Shown piece after piece: positions 10,316 to 22,902 of a DNA stretch of 64,000 bases. Below the pieces are notes generated by a model. The model had not been told where the DNA came from. It was given only the letters and a program-made list of their open reading frames with translations, and made no database searches. Source of the stretch: Hydractinia symbiolongicarpus (Eukaryota > Cnidaria > Hydrozoa > Anthoathecata > Hydractiniidae); contig NC_079884.1 in the NCBI RefSeq assembly GCF_029227915.1, positions 31,312,001 to 31,376,000 of the forward strand, written 5' to 3'. A program made the position numbers and the translations under genes. The stretch's first letter is position 1. The number at the start of each line of letters is the position of its first letter.

Positions 10316-12947
10316 CACCACTAAAACGCATAAGACTTGTAGTTTTTAAAAATGTTTTCATTTTTGATGAGACGCTGAATAAAAGAAGTTTAATCGCCGG
10401 CAAACGAAAACCCGCGATATCCCGTAAATCCCGGGCCTGGCCCGTATAGTCAAAATTTTCCAAAAAAGTACCCAGGGAGTAAATTCATTTCCCGAACGAT
10501 TTTTTAAATTATTTTTCACCACTAAAACGATTGAGACTTGTAGTTTTCAAAAATGTTTTCATTTTTGATGAGACGCTGAATAAAAGAAGTTTAATCGCCG
10601 GCAAACGAAAACTTGCCATTTCCCGTAAACCCCGGACTCGGCCCGTATAGTCAAAAGTATACAAAGAAAGTACCCAGGGAGTAAACTCATTTCCCGAACG
10701 ATTTTTTAAATTATTTTTTCACAACTAAAACGCATGAGACTTGTAGTTTTCAAAAATGTTTTCATTTTTGATGAGACGCCTAATGAAAGAGGTTTAATCG
10801 CCGGCAAACGAAATCCTGCGATTTCCCGTAAATCCAGGGCTTGGCCCGTATAGTCGAATGTATACAAAGAAAGTACCCAGGGAGTAAACTCATTTCCCGA
10901 ACGCTTTTTTAATTTTTTTTTCACCACTAAAACGCATGAGACTTGTAGTTTTCAAAAATGTTTTCATTTTTGATGAGACGCTTAATGAAAGAGGTTTAAT
11001 CGCCGGCAAACGAAAACCCGCGATTTCCCGTAAATCCCGGGATTGGCCCGTGTAGTCGAATGTATACAAAGAAAGTACCCTGTGAGTAAACTCATTTCCA
11101 GGACGATTTTTTAAATTATTTTTTCACCACTAAAACGCATGAGACTTGTAGTTTTCAAACTTGTTTTCATTTTTGTTGAGACGCTGAATAAAAGAAGTTT
11201 AATCGCCGGCAAACGAACACCTGCGATTTCCTAAAAATTCCGGACTCGGCCCGTATAGTCAAAAGTATACAAAGAAAGTACCCAGGGAGTAAACTCATTT
11301 CACAAACGATTTTTTAAATTATTTTTTCACCACTAAAACGCATAAGACTTGTAGTTTTTAAAAATGTTTTCATTTTTGATGAGACGCTGAATAAAAGAGG
11401 TTTAATCGCCGGCAAACGAAATCCTGCGATTTCCCGTAAATCCAGGGCTTGGCCCGTATAGTCGAATGTATACAAAGAAAGTACCCAGGGAGTAAACTCA
11501 TTCCCCGAACGCTTTTTTAATTTTTTTTTCACCACTAAAACGCATGAGACTTGTAGTTTTCAAAAATGTTTTCATTTTTGATGAGACGCTTAATGAAAGA
11601 GGTTTAATCGCCGGCAAACGAAAACCCGCGATTTCCCGTAAATCCCGGGATTGGCCCGTGTAGTCGAATGTATACAAAGAAAGTACCCTGTGAGTAAACT
11701 CATTTCCAGAACGATTTTTTAAATTATTTTTTCACCACTAAAACGCATGAGACTTGTAGTTTTCAAACTTGTTTTCATTTTTGTTGAGACGCTGAATAAA
11801 AGAAGTTTAATCGCCGGCAAACGAACACCTGCGATTTCCTAAAAATTCCGGACTCGGCCCGTATAGTCAAAAGTATACAAAGAAAGTACCCAGGGAGTAA
11901 ACTCATTTCACAAACGATTTTTTAAATTATTTTTTCACCACTAAAACGCATAAGACTTGTAGTTTTTAAAAATGTTTTCATTTTTGATGAGACGCTGAAT
12001 AAAAGAAGTTTAATCGCCGGCAAACGAAAACCCGCGATATCCCGTAAATCCCGGGCTTGGCCCGTATAGTCAAAATTTTCCAAAAAAGTACCCAGGGAGT
12101 AAATTCATTTCCCGAACGATTTTTTAAATTATTTTTCACCACTAAAACGAGTGAGACTTGTAGTTTTCAAAAATGTTTTCATTTTTGATGAGACGCTGAA
12201 TAAAAGAAGTTTAATCGCCGGCAAACGAAAACTTGCCATTTCCCGTAAACCCCGGACTCGGCCCGTATAGTCAAAAGTATACAAAGAAAGTACCCAGGGA
12301 GTAAACTCATTTCCCGAACGATTTTTTAAATTATTTTTTCACAACTAAAACGCATGAGACTTGTAGTTTTCAAAAATGTTTTCATTTTTGATGAGACGCC
12401 TAATGAAAGAGGTTTAATCGCCGGCAAACGAAATCCTGCGATTTCCCGTAAATCCGGGGCTTGGCCCGTATAGTCGAATGTATACAAAGAAAGTACCCAG
12501 GGAGTAAACTCATTTCCCGAACGCTTTTTTAATTTTTTTTTCACCACTAAAACGCATGAGACTTGTAGTTTTCAAAAATGTTTTCATTTTTGATGAGACG
12601 CTTAATGAAAGAGGTTTAATCGCCGGCAAACGAAAACCCGCGATTTCCCGTAAATCCCGGGATTGGCCCGTGTAGTCGAATGTATACAAAGAAAGTACCC
12701 TGTGAGTAAACTCATTTCCAGAACGATTTTTTAAATTATTTTTTCACCACTAAAACGCATGAGACTTGTAGTTTTCAAACCTGTTTTCATTTTTGTTGAG
12801 ACGCTGAATAAAAGAAGTTTAATCGCCGGCAAACGAACACCTGCGATTTCCTAAAAATTCCGGACTCGGCCCGTATAGTCAAAAGTATACAAAGAAAGTA
12901 CCCAGGGAGTAAACTCATTTCACAAACGATTTTTTAAATTATTATTT
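10316..12947 (+). repeat. Pentamer alpha-beta-gamma-delta-epsilon, two copies with a partial copy between
   Basis: In the second copy alpha is 11936-12136 (201 bp; GCGATATCCC, AAAATTTTCC), beta 12137-12339 (CGAGTGAG, CTTGCCATTTCCCG), gamma 12340-12541 (202 bp; GCCTAATGAAAGAGG, CCGGGGCTTGG), delta 12542-12744 (CCCGGGATTGGCCCGTGTAG) and epsilon 12745-12947 (AAACYTGTTTTC, TTTTGTTGAG, TTTCCTAAAAATTCC). The first copy begins at 10316, 1620 bp upstream. Between them lies a three-monomer block: an alpha/gamma chimera, then delta and epsilon. The first-copy gamma (near 10840) and the chimera (near 11440) share AATCCAGGGCTTGG, which links them. Confidence 0.92.
11328..11529 (+). repeat. Chimeric alpha/gamma monomer (unequal crossover product)
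   Basis: The left part is alpha-like (CATAAGACTTG, TTTTTAAAAATG, GACGCTGAATAAAAG). The right part is gamma (GAGG, AAATCCTGCG, AATCCAGGGCTTGG, GAACGCTTTTTTAA). The switch falls between about 11391 and 11398: alpha would read AAAAGAAG and gamma TAATGAAAGAGG, and the monomer reads AATAAAAGAGG. The sequence after it matches that after the gamma at 10.7 kb at a constant 608-bp offset. A crossover between misaligned alpha and gamma monomers explains the arrangement. Confidence 0.82.
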
Positions 12948-14725
12948 CACCACTAAAGCCCATGAGACTTGTAGTTTTTAAAAATGTTTTCATTTTTGAT
13001 GAGACGCTGAATAAAAGAAGTTTAATCGCCGGCAAACGAAAACCCGCGATTTCCCGTAAATCCCGGACTCGGCCCGTATAGTCAAAAGTATACAAAGAAA
13101 GTACCCCGGGAGTAAACTCATTTTCCAAACGATCTTTTAAATTATTATTTCACCACTAAAGCCCATGAGACTTATAGTTTTTAAAAATGTTTTCATTTTT
13201 GATGAGACGCTGAATAAAAGAAGTTTAATCGCCGGCAAACGAAAACCCGCGATTTCCCGTAAATCCCGGACTCGGCCCGTATAGTCAAAAGTATACAAGG
13301 AAAGTACCCAGTGAGTAAACTCATTTCCCGTACGAATTTTTAAATTATTTTTTCACCACTAAAACGCATGAGACTTGTAGTTTTCAAAAATGTTTTGCAT
13401 TTTTGATGAGACGCTGAATAAAAGAAGTTTAATCGCCGGCTAACGAAAACCTGCGATTTCCAGTAAATCCCGGACTCGGCCCGTATAGTCAAAAGTATAC
13501 AAAAAAGTACCCAGGGAGTAAACTCATTTCCAGAACGATTTTTTAAATTATTTTTTCACCACTAAAACGCATGAGACTTGTAGTTTTCAAAAATGTTTTC
13601 ATTTTTGATGAGACGCTTAATGAAAAATGTTTAATCGCCGGCTAACGAAAACCTGCGATTTCCCGTAAATCCCGGATTCGGCCCGTATAGTCAAAAGAAT
13701 ACCAAGAAAGTACCCAGGGAGTAAACTCATTTCCCAAACGATCTTTTAAATTATTATTTCACAACTAAAGCCCATGAGACTTGTAGTTTTAAAAAATGTT
13801 TTTATTTTTGATGAGACTCTGAATAAAAGAAGTTTAATCGCCGGCAAACGAAAACCCGCGATTTCCCGTAAATCCCGGACTCGGCCCGTATGGTCAAAAG
13901 TATACAAGGAAAGTACCCAGTGAGTAAACTCATTTCCCGAACGAATTTTTAAATTCTTTTTCACCACTAAAACGCATGAGACTTGTAGTTTTCAAAAATG
14001 TTTTCATTTTTGATGAGACGCTGAATTAAAGAAGTTTAATCGCCGGCAAACGAAAACCTGCGATTTCCCTTAAATCCTGCACTCGGCCCGTATAGTCAAA
14101 AGTATAGAAAGAAAGTACCCAGGGTGTAAACTCATTTCCCGAACGATTTTTTAAATTGTTTTTTCACCACTAAAACGCATGAGACTTGTAGTTTTCAAAA
14201 ATGTTTTCATTTTTGATGAGACGCTGAATAAAAGAAGTTTAATCGCCGGCTAACGAAAACCCGCGATTTCCAGTAAATCCCGAACTCGGCCCGTATAGTC
14301 AAAAGTATACAAATAAAGTACCCAGGGAGTAAACTCATTTCCCAAACGATTTTTTAAATTATTATTTCACCACTAAAGCCCATGAGACTTATAGTTTTTA
14401 AAAATGTTTTCATTTTTGATGAGACGCTGAATAAAAGAAGTTTAATCGCTGGCAAACGAAAACCCGCGATTTCCCGTAAATCCCGGACTCGGCCCGTATA
14501 GTCCAAAGTATACAAAGAAAGTACCCAGGGAGTAAACTCATTTCCCGAACGATTTTTTAAATTATTTTTTTACCACTAAATCGCGTGAGACTTGTATTTT
14601 TTAAAAATGTTTTCATTTTTGATGAGACGCTTAATGAAAGAGGTTTAATCGCCGGCAAACGAAATCCCGCGATTTCCCGTAAATCCCGGGCTTGGCCCGT
14701 ATAGTTGAATGTATACAAAGAAAGT
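12948..14725 (+). repeat. D block: about nine distinct monomers, first of three copies
   Basis: Diagnostic variants in order: ACCCCGGGAG with CATTTTCCAAACGATC; CAGTGAG with CCCGTACGAATTT; GTTTTGCATTTTTG; GGCTAACGAAAACC with TTTCCAG; GCTTAATGAAAAATG; GAGACTCTG; CCCTTAAATCC with TATAGAAAG and AGGGTGTAAAC; AATCGCTGG; and CGCGTGAGACTTGTATTTTTT with AGTTGAATG. The block recurs at about 18215-19993 (offset 5267-5268; TTTGCAT at 13394 and 18661) and at 25678-27456. Related monomers build part of the heptamer at 43.7-53 kb. Confidence 0.9.
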
Positions 14726-17700
14726 ACCCTGTGAGTAAACTCATTTCCAGAACGATTTTTTAAATTATTTTTTCACCACTAAAACGCATAAGACTTGTAG
14801 TTTTTAAAAATGTTTTCATTTTTGATGAGACGCTGAATAAAAGAAGTTTAATCGCCGGCAAACGAAAACCCGCGATATCCCGTAAATCCCGGGCTTGGCC
14901 CGTATAGTCAAAATTTTCCAAAAAAGTACCCAGGGAGTAAATTCATTTCCCGAACGATTTTTTAAATTATTTTTCACCACTAAAACGAGTGAGACTTGTA
15001 GTTTTCAAAAATGTTTTCATTTTTGATGAGACGCTGAATAAAAGAAGTTTAATCGCCGGCAAACGAAAACTTGCCATTTCCCGAAAACCCCGGACTCGGC
15101 CCGTATAGTCAAAAGTATACAAAGAAAGTACCCAGGGAGTAAACTCATTTCCCGAACGATTTTTTAAATTATTTTTTCACAACTAAAACGCATGAGACTT
15201 GTAGTTTTCAAAAATGTTTTCATTTTTGATGAGACGCTTAATGAAAGAGGTTTAATCGCCGGCAAACGAAAACCCGCGATTTCCCGTAAATCCCGGGATT
15301 GGCCCGTGTAGTCGAATGTATACAAAGAAAGTACCCTGTGAGTAAACTCATTTCCAGAACGATTTTTTAAATTATTTTTTCACCACTAAAACGCATGAGA
15401 CTTGTAGTTTTCAAACTTGTTTTCATTTTTGTTGAGACGCTGAATAAAAGAAGTTTAATCGCCGGCAAACGAACACCTGCGATTTACTGTAAATCCCGGG
15501 CTTGGCCCGTATAGTCGAATGTATACAAAGAAAGTACCCTGTGAGTAAACTCATTTCCAGAACGATTTTTTAAATTATTTTTTCACCACTAAAACGCATA
15601 AGACTTGTAGTTTTTAAAAATGTTTTCATTTTTGATGAGACGCTGAATAAAAGAAGTTTAATCGCCGGTAAACGAAAACCCGCGATATCCCGTAAATCCC
15701 GGGCTTGGCCCGTATAGTCAAAATTTTCCAAAAAAGTACCCAGGGAGTAAATTCATTTCCCGAACGATTTTTTAAATTATTTTTCACCACTAAAACGAGT
15801 GAGACTTGTAGTTTTCAAAAATGTTTTCATTTTTGATGAGACGCTAAATAAAAGAAGTTTAATCGCCGGCAAACGAAAACTTGCCATTTCCCGTAAACCC
15901 CGGACTCGGCCCGTATAGTCAAAAGTATACAAAGAAAGTACCCAGGGAGTAAACTCATTTCCCGAACGATTTTTTAAATTATTTTTTCACAACTAAAACG
16001 CATGAGACTTGTAGTTTTCAAAAATGTTTTCATTTTTGATGAGACGCCTAATGAAAGAGGTTTAATCGCCGGCAAACGAAATCCCGCGATTTCCCGTAAA
16101 TCCGGGGCTTGGCCCGTATAGTCGAATGTATACAAAGAAAGTACCCAGGGAGTAAACTCATTTCCCGAACGCTTTTTTAATTTTTTTTTCACCACTAAAT
16201 CGCGTGAGACTTGTATTTTTTAAAAATGTTTTCATTTTTGATGAGACGCTTAATGAAAGAGGTTTAATCGCCGGCAAACGAAATCCCGCGATTTCCCGTA
16301 AATCCCGGGCTTGGCCCGTATAGTTGAATGTATACAAAGAAAGTACCCTGTGAGTAAACTCATTTCCAGAACGATTTTTTAAATTATTTTTTCACCACTA
16401 AAACGCATAAGACTTGTAGTTTTTAAAAATGTTTTCATTTTTGATGAGACGCTGAATAAAAGAAGTTTAATCGCCGGCAAACGAAAACCCGCGATATCCC
16501 GTAAATCCCGGGCTTGGCCCGTATAGTCAAAATTTTCCAAAAAAGTACCCAGGGAGTAAATTCATTTCCCGAACGATTTTTTAAATTATTTTTCACCACT
16601 AAAACGAGTGAGACTTGTAGTTTTCAAAAATGTTTTCATTTTTGATGAGACGCTGAATAAAAGAAGTTTAATCGCCGGCAAACGAAAACTTGCCATTTCC
16701 CGAAAACCCCGGACTCGGCCCGTATAGTCAAAAGTATACAAAGAAAGTACCCAGGGAGTAAACTCATTTCCCGAACGATTTTTTAAATTATTTTTTCACA
16801 ACTAAAACGCATGAGACTTGTAGTTTTCAAAAATGTTTTCATTTTTGATGAGACGCTTAATGAAAGAGGTTTAATCGCCGGCAAACGAAAACCCGCGATT
16901 TCCCGTAAATCCCGGGATTGGCCCGTGTAGTCGAATGTATACAAAGAAAGTACCCTGTGAGTAAACTCATTTCCAGAACGATTTTTTAAATTATTTTTTC
17001 ACCACTAAAACGCATGAGACTTGTAGTTTTCAAACTTGTTTTCATTTTTGTTGAGACGCTGAATAAAAGAAGTTTAATCGCCGGCAAACGAACACCTGCG
17101 ATTTACTGTAAATCCCGGGCTTGGCCCGTATAGTCGAATGTATACAAAGAAAGTACCCTGTGAGTAAACTCATTTCCAGAACGATTTTTTAAATTATTTT
17201 TTCACCACTAAAACGCATAAGACTTGTAGTTTTTAAAAATGTTTTCATTTTTGATGAGACGCTGAATAAAAGAAGTTTAATCGCCGGTAAACGAAAACCC
17301 GCGATATCCCGTAAATCCCGGGCTTGGCCCGTATAGTCAAAATTTTCCAAAAAAGTACCCAGGGAGTAAATTCATTTCCCGAACGATTTTTTAAATTATT
17401 TTTCACCACTAAAACGAGTGAGACTTGTAGTTTTCAAAAATGTTTTCATTTTTGATGAGACGCTAAATAAAAGAAGTTTAATCGCCGGCAAACGAAAACT
17501 TGCCATTTCCCGTAAACCCCGGACTCGGCCCGTATAGTCAAAAGTATACAAAGAAAGTACCCAGGGAGTAAACTCATTTCCCGAACGATTTTTTAAATTA
17601 TTTTTTCACAACTAAAACGCATGAGACTTGTAGTTTTCAAAAATGTTTTCATTTTTGATGAGACGCCTAATGAAAGAGGTTTAATCGCCGGCAAACGAAA

Positions 17701-17818
17701 TCCCGCGATTTCCCGTAAATCCGGGGCTTGGCCCGTATAGTCGAATGTATACAAAGAAAGTACCCAGGGAGTAAACTCATTTCCCGAACGCTTTTTTAAT
17801 TTTTTTTTCACCACTAAA
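14581..17818 (+). repeat. 1619-bp octamer, two tandem copies
   Basis: TCGCGTGAGAC occurs at 14581 and, at offset 1619, at 16200. The copies are 14581-16199 and 16200-17818. Order in each: AGTTGAATG monomer, alpha, beta (here with CCCGAAAACCCC), delta, epsilon-like ending in GATTTACTG, alpha (CGCCGGTAAACG), beta (GACGCTAAATAAAAG), gamma. Eight monomers give 1624; the five missing bases come from the two 201-bp alpha monomers and the 202-bp gamma. The two copies look almost identical by eye, so the duplication is young relative to monomer divergence. Confidence 0.92.
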
Positions 17819-20650
17819 ACGCATGAGACTTGTAGTTTTCAAAAATGTTTTCATTTTTGATGAGACGCTTGATGAAAGAGGTTTAATCGCCGGCAAACGA
17901 AAACCCGCGATTTCCCGTAAATCCCGGGATTGGCCCGTGTAGTCGAATGTATACAAAGAAAGTACCCTGTGAGTAAACTCATTTCCAGAACGATTTTTTA
18001 AATTATTTTTTCACCACTAAAACGCATGAGACTTGTAGTTTTCAAACTTGTTTTCATTTTTGTTGAGACGCTGAATAAAAGAAGTTTAATCGCCGGCAAA
18101 CGAACACCTGCAATTTCCCGTAAATCCCGGACTCGGCCCGTATAGTCAAAAGTATACAAAGAAAGTACCCAGGGAGTAAACTCATTTCACAAACGATTTT
18201 TTAAATTATTATTTCACCACTAAAGCCCATGAGACTTGTAGTTTTTAAAAATGTTTTCATTTTTGATGAGACGCTGAATAAAAGAAGTTTAATCGCCGGC
18301 AAACGAAAACCCGCGATTTCCCGTAAATCCCGGACTCGGCCCGTATAGTCAAAAGTATACAAAGAAAGTACCCCGGGAGTAAACTCATTTTCCAAACGAT
18401 CTTTTAAATTATTATTTCACCACTAAAGCCCATGAGACTTGTAGTTTTTAAAAATGTTTTCATTTTTGATGAGACGCTGAATAAAAGAAGTTTAATCGCC
18501 GGCAAACGAAAACCCGCGATTTCCCGTAAATCCCGGACTCGGCCCGTATAGTCAAAAGTATACAAGGAAAGTACCCAGTGAGTAAACTCATTTCCCGTAC
18601 GAATTTTTAAATTATTTTTTCACCACTAAAACGCATGAGACTTGTAGTTTTCAAAAATGTTTTGCATTTTTGATGAGACGCTGAATAAAAGAAGTTTAAT
18701 CGCCGGCTAACGAAAACCTGCGATTTCCAGTAAATCCCGGACTCGGCCCGTATAGTCAAAAGTATACAAAAAAGTACCCAGGGAGTAAACTCATTTCTAG
18801 AACGATTTTTTAAATTATTTTTTCACCACTAAAACGCATGAGACTTGTAGTTTTCAAAAATGTTTTCATTTTTGATGAGACGCTTAATGAAAAATGTTTA
18901 ATCGCCGACTAACGAAAATCTGCGATTTCCCGTAAATCCCGGATTCGGCCCGTATAGTCAAAAGAATACCAAGAAAGTACCCAGGGAGTAAACTCATTTC
19001 CCAAACGATCTTTTAAATTATTATTTCACCACTAAAGCCCATGAGACTTGTAGTTTTAAAAAATGTTTTAATTTTTGATGAGACTCTGAATAAAAGAAGT
19101 TTAATCGCCGGCAAACGAAAACCCGCGATTTCTCGTAAATCCCGGACTCGGCCCGTATGGTCAAAAGTATACAAGGAAAGTACCCAGTGAGTAAACTCAT
19201 TTCCCGAACGAATTTTTAAATTATTTTTTCACCACTAAAACGCATGAGACTTGTAGTTTTCAAAAATGTTTTCATTTTTGATGAGACGCTGAATAAAAGA
19301 AGTTTAATCGCCGGCAAACGAAAACCTGCGATTTCCCTTAAATCCTGGACTCGGCCCGTATAGTCAAAAGTATAGAAAGAAAGTACCCAGGGTGTAAACT
19401 CATTTCCCGAACGATTTTTTAAATTGTTTTTTCACTACTAAAACGCATGAGACTTGTAGTTTTCAAAAATGTTTTCATTTTTGATGAGACGCTGAATAAA
19501 AGAAGTTTAATCGCCGGCTAACGAAAACCCGCGATTTCCAGTAAATCCCGGACTCGGCCCGTATAGTCAAAAGTATACAAATAAAGTACCCAGGGAGTAA
19601 ACTCATTTCCCAAACGATTTTTTAAATTATTATTTCACCACTAAAGCCCATGAGACTTGTAGTTTTTAAAAATGTTTTCATTTTTGATGAGACGCTGAAT
19701 AAAAGAAGTTTAATCGCTGGCAAACGAAAACCCGCGATTTCCCGTAAATCCCGGACTCGGCCCGTATAGTCCAAAGTATACAAAGAAAGTACCCAGGGAG
19801 TAAACTCATTTCCCGAACGATTTTTTAAATTATTTTTTCACCACTAAAACGCGTGAGACTTCTATTTTTTAAAAATGTTTTCATTTTTGATGAGACGCTT
19901 AATGAAAGAGGTTTAATCGCCGGCAAACGAAATCCCGCGATTTCCCGTAAATCCCGGGCTTGGCCCGTATAGTTGAATGTATACAAAGAAAGTAACCAGG
20001 GAGTAAACTCATTTCCCAAACGATCTTTTAAATTATTATTTCACCACTAAAGCCCATGAGACTTGTAGTTTTAAAAAATGTTTTTATTTTTGATGAGACT
20101 CTGAATAAAAGAAGTTTAATCGCCGGCAAACGAAAACCCGCGATTTCTCGTAAATCCCGGACTCGGCCCGTATGGTCAAAAGTATACAAGGAAAGTACCC
20201 AGTGAGTAAACTCATTTCCCGAACGAATTTTTAAATTATTTTTTCACCACTAAAACGCATGAGACTTGTAGTTTTCAAAAATGTTTTCATTTTTGATGAG
20301 ACGCTGAATAAAAGAAGTTTAATCGCCGGCAAACGAAAACCTGCGATTTCCCTTAAATCCTGGACTCGGCCCGTATAGTCAAAAGTATAGAAAGAAAGTA
20401 CCCAGGGTGTAAACTCATTTCCCGAACGATTTTTTAAATTGTTTTTTCACCACTAAAACGCATGAGACTTGTAGTTTTCAAAAATGTTTTCATTTTTGAT
20501 GAGACGCTGAATAAAAGAAGTTTAATCGCCGGCTAACGAAAACCCGCGATTTCCAGTAAATCCCGGACTCGGCCCGTATAGTCAAAAGTATACAAATAAA
20601 GTACCCAGGGAGTAAACTCATTTCCCAAACGATTTTTTAAATTATTATTT

Positions 20651-20853
20651 CACCACTAAAGCCCATGAGACTTGTAGTTTTTAAAAATGTTTTCATTTTT
20701 GATGAGACGCTGAATAAAAGAAGTTTAATCGCTGGCAAACAAAAACCCGCGATTTCCCGTAAATCCCGGACTCGGCCCGTATAGTTGAATGTATACAAAG
20801 AAAGTAACCAGGGAGTAAACTCATTTCCCAAACGATCTTTTAAATTATTATTT
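20651..20853 (+). repeat. Chimeric monomer: CGCTGGC-type left half, AGTTGAATG-type right half
   Basis: The left half has AAAGCCCATGAG, AATCGCTGGC and GGACTCGGCCCG, as in the monomer near 19715. The right half switches after CCCGTATAG to TTGAATG and GTAACCAGGGAG, as in the CGCGTGAG monomer that normally follows it. One monomer is thereby lost, turning the 1015-bp pentamer into an 812-bp tetramer. The same chimera is present at 28114-28316. Confidence 0.8.
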
Positions 20854-21462
20854 CACCACTAAAGCCCATGAGACTTGTAGTTTTAAAAAATGTTTTTATT
20901 TTTGATGAGACTCTGAATAAAAGAAGTTTAATCGCCGGCAAACGAAAACCCGCGATTTCTCGTAAATCCCGGACTCGGCCCGTATGGTCAAAAGTATACA
21001 AGGAAAGTACCCAGTGAGTAAACTCATTTCCCGAACGAATTTTTAAATTATTTTTTCACCACTAAAACGCATGAGACTTGTAGTTTTCAAAAATGTTTTC
21101 ATTTTTGATGAGACGCTGAATAAAAGAAGTTTAATCGCCGGCAAACGAAAACCTGCGATTTCCCTTAAATCCTGGACTCGGCCCGTATAGTCAAAAGTAT
21201 AGAAAGAAAGTACCCAGGGTGTAAACTCATTTCCCGAACGATTTTTTAAATTGTTTTTTCACCACTAAAAGGCATCAGACTTGTAGTTTTCAAAAATGTT
21301 TTCATTTTTGATGAGACGGTTAATGAAATAAGTTTAATCGCCGGCAATCGAAAACCCGCGATTTCCCGTAAATCCCGGGCTTGGCCCGTATAGTCGAATG
21401 TATACAAAGAAAGTACCCTGTGAGTAAACTCATTTCCCGAACGATTTTTTAAATTATTTTTT

Positions 21463-21827
21463 CACCACTAAAACGCATGAAACTTGTAGTTTTCAGAAAT
21501 GTTTTCATTTTTGATGAGACGCTTAATGAAAGTGGTTTAATCGCCAGCAAACAAAAACCCGCGATTTCCCGTAAATCCTGGGCTTGGCCCGTATAGTCGA
21601 ATGTATACAAAGAAAGTACCCCGTGAGTAAACTCATTTCCAAGACTTCTATTTTTTAAAAATGTTTTCATTTTTGATGAGACGCTTAATGAAAGAGGTTT
21701 AATCACCGGCAAACGAAATCCCGCGATTTCCCGTAAATCCCGGGCTTGGCCCGTATAGTTGAATGTATACAAAGAAAGTAACCAGGGAGTAAACTCATTT
21801 CCCAAACGATCTTTTAAATTATTATTT
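21463..21827 (+). repeat. Two monomers joined by a 41-bp deletion (162-bp spacing), copy 1
   Basis: The GAGACGCTT landmarks at 21518 and 21680 are 162 bp apart instead of 203. At 21634-21648 CATTTCC runs directly into AAGACTTCT. The A/T block, the CACC box and AACGCGTG are missing. Because 162 is divisible by three, the complementary strand keeps its frame across the junction and gives a 118-residue open frame with two in-frame monomer translations. This is an accident of the deletion and not a gene. Confidence 0.88.
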
Positions 21828-22902
21828 CACCACTAAAGCCCATGAGACTTGTAGTTTTAAAAAATGTTTTTATTTTTGATGAGACTCTGAATAAAAGAAG
21901 TTTAATCGCCGGCAAACGAAAACCCGCGATTTCTCGTAAATCCCGGACTCGGCCCGTATGGTCAAAAGTATACAAGGAAAGTACCCAGTGAGTAAACTCA
22001 TTTCCCGAACGAATTTTTAAATTATTTTTTCACCACTAAAACGCATGAGACTTGTAGTTTTCAAAAATGTTTTCATTTTTGATGAGACGCTGAATAAAAG
22101 AAGTTTAATCGCCGGCAAACGAAAACCTGCGATTTCCCTTAAATCCTGGACTCGGCCCGTATAGTCAAAAGTATAGAAAGAAAGTACCCAGGGTGTAAAC
22201 TCATTTCCCAAACGATTTTTTAAATTGTTTTTTCACCACTAAAACGCATGAGACTTGTAGTTTTCAAAAATGTTTTCATTTTTGATGAGACGCTGAATAA
22301 AAGAAGTTTAATCGCCGGCTAACGAAAACCCGCGATTTCCAGTAAATCCCGGACTCGGCCCGTATAGTCAAAAGTATACAAATAAAGTACCCAGGGAGTA
22401 AACTCATTTCCCAAACGATTTTTTAAATTATTATTTCACCACTAAAGCCCATGAGACTTGTAGTTTTTAAAAATGTTTTCATTTTTGATGAGACGCTGAA
22501 TAAAAGAAGTTTAATCGCTGGCAAACAAAAACCCGCGATTTCCCGTAAATCCCGGACTCGGCCCGTATAGTCCAAAGTATACAAAGAAAGTACCCAGGGA
22601 GTAAACTCATTTCCCGAACGATTTTTTAAATTATTTTTTCACCACTAAAACGCGTGAGACTTCTATTTTTTAAAAATGTTTTCATTTTTGATGAGACGCT
22701 TAATGAAAGAGGTTTAATCGCCGGCAAACGAAATCCCGCGATTTCCCGTAAATCCCGGGCTTGGCCCGTATAGTTGAATGTATACAAAGAAAGTAACCAG
22801 GGAGTAAACTCATTTCCCAAACGATCTTTTAAATTATTATTTCACCACTAAAGCCCATGAGACTTGTAGTTTTAAAAAATGTTTTTATTTTTGATGAGAC
22901 TC

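Larger units (their letters stand above)
19971..22772 (+). repeat. Pentamer/tetramer zone inside the duplicated segment (1015, 812 and 974 bp)
   Basis: AGTTGAATG landmarks at 19971, 20783, 21757 and 22772 are 812, 974 and 1015 bp apart: four monomers, five monomers minus 41 bp, and five monomers. Each unit includes GAGACTCTG with TTTCTCGTAAATCC, CCCTTAAATCCTGG with TATAGAAAG, and GGCTAACG or GGCATCAG types. The 812-bp unit is short because two monomers are fused (20651-20853). The 974-bp unit contains a deletion (21463-21827). The same zone exists at +7463 bp. Confidence 0.85.

Noticed and set aside
21449-21805. The longest minus-strand open frames, 118 codons (also at 28912-29268), with two internal repeats.
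   Set aside because: The 41-bp deletion makes the local spacing 162 bp, a multiple of three, which lets one frame run through two monomers. The repeat in the predicted protein is just two monomer translations.
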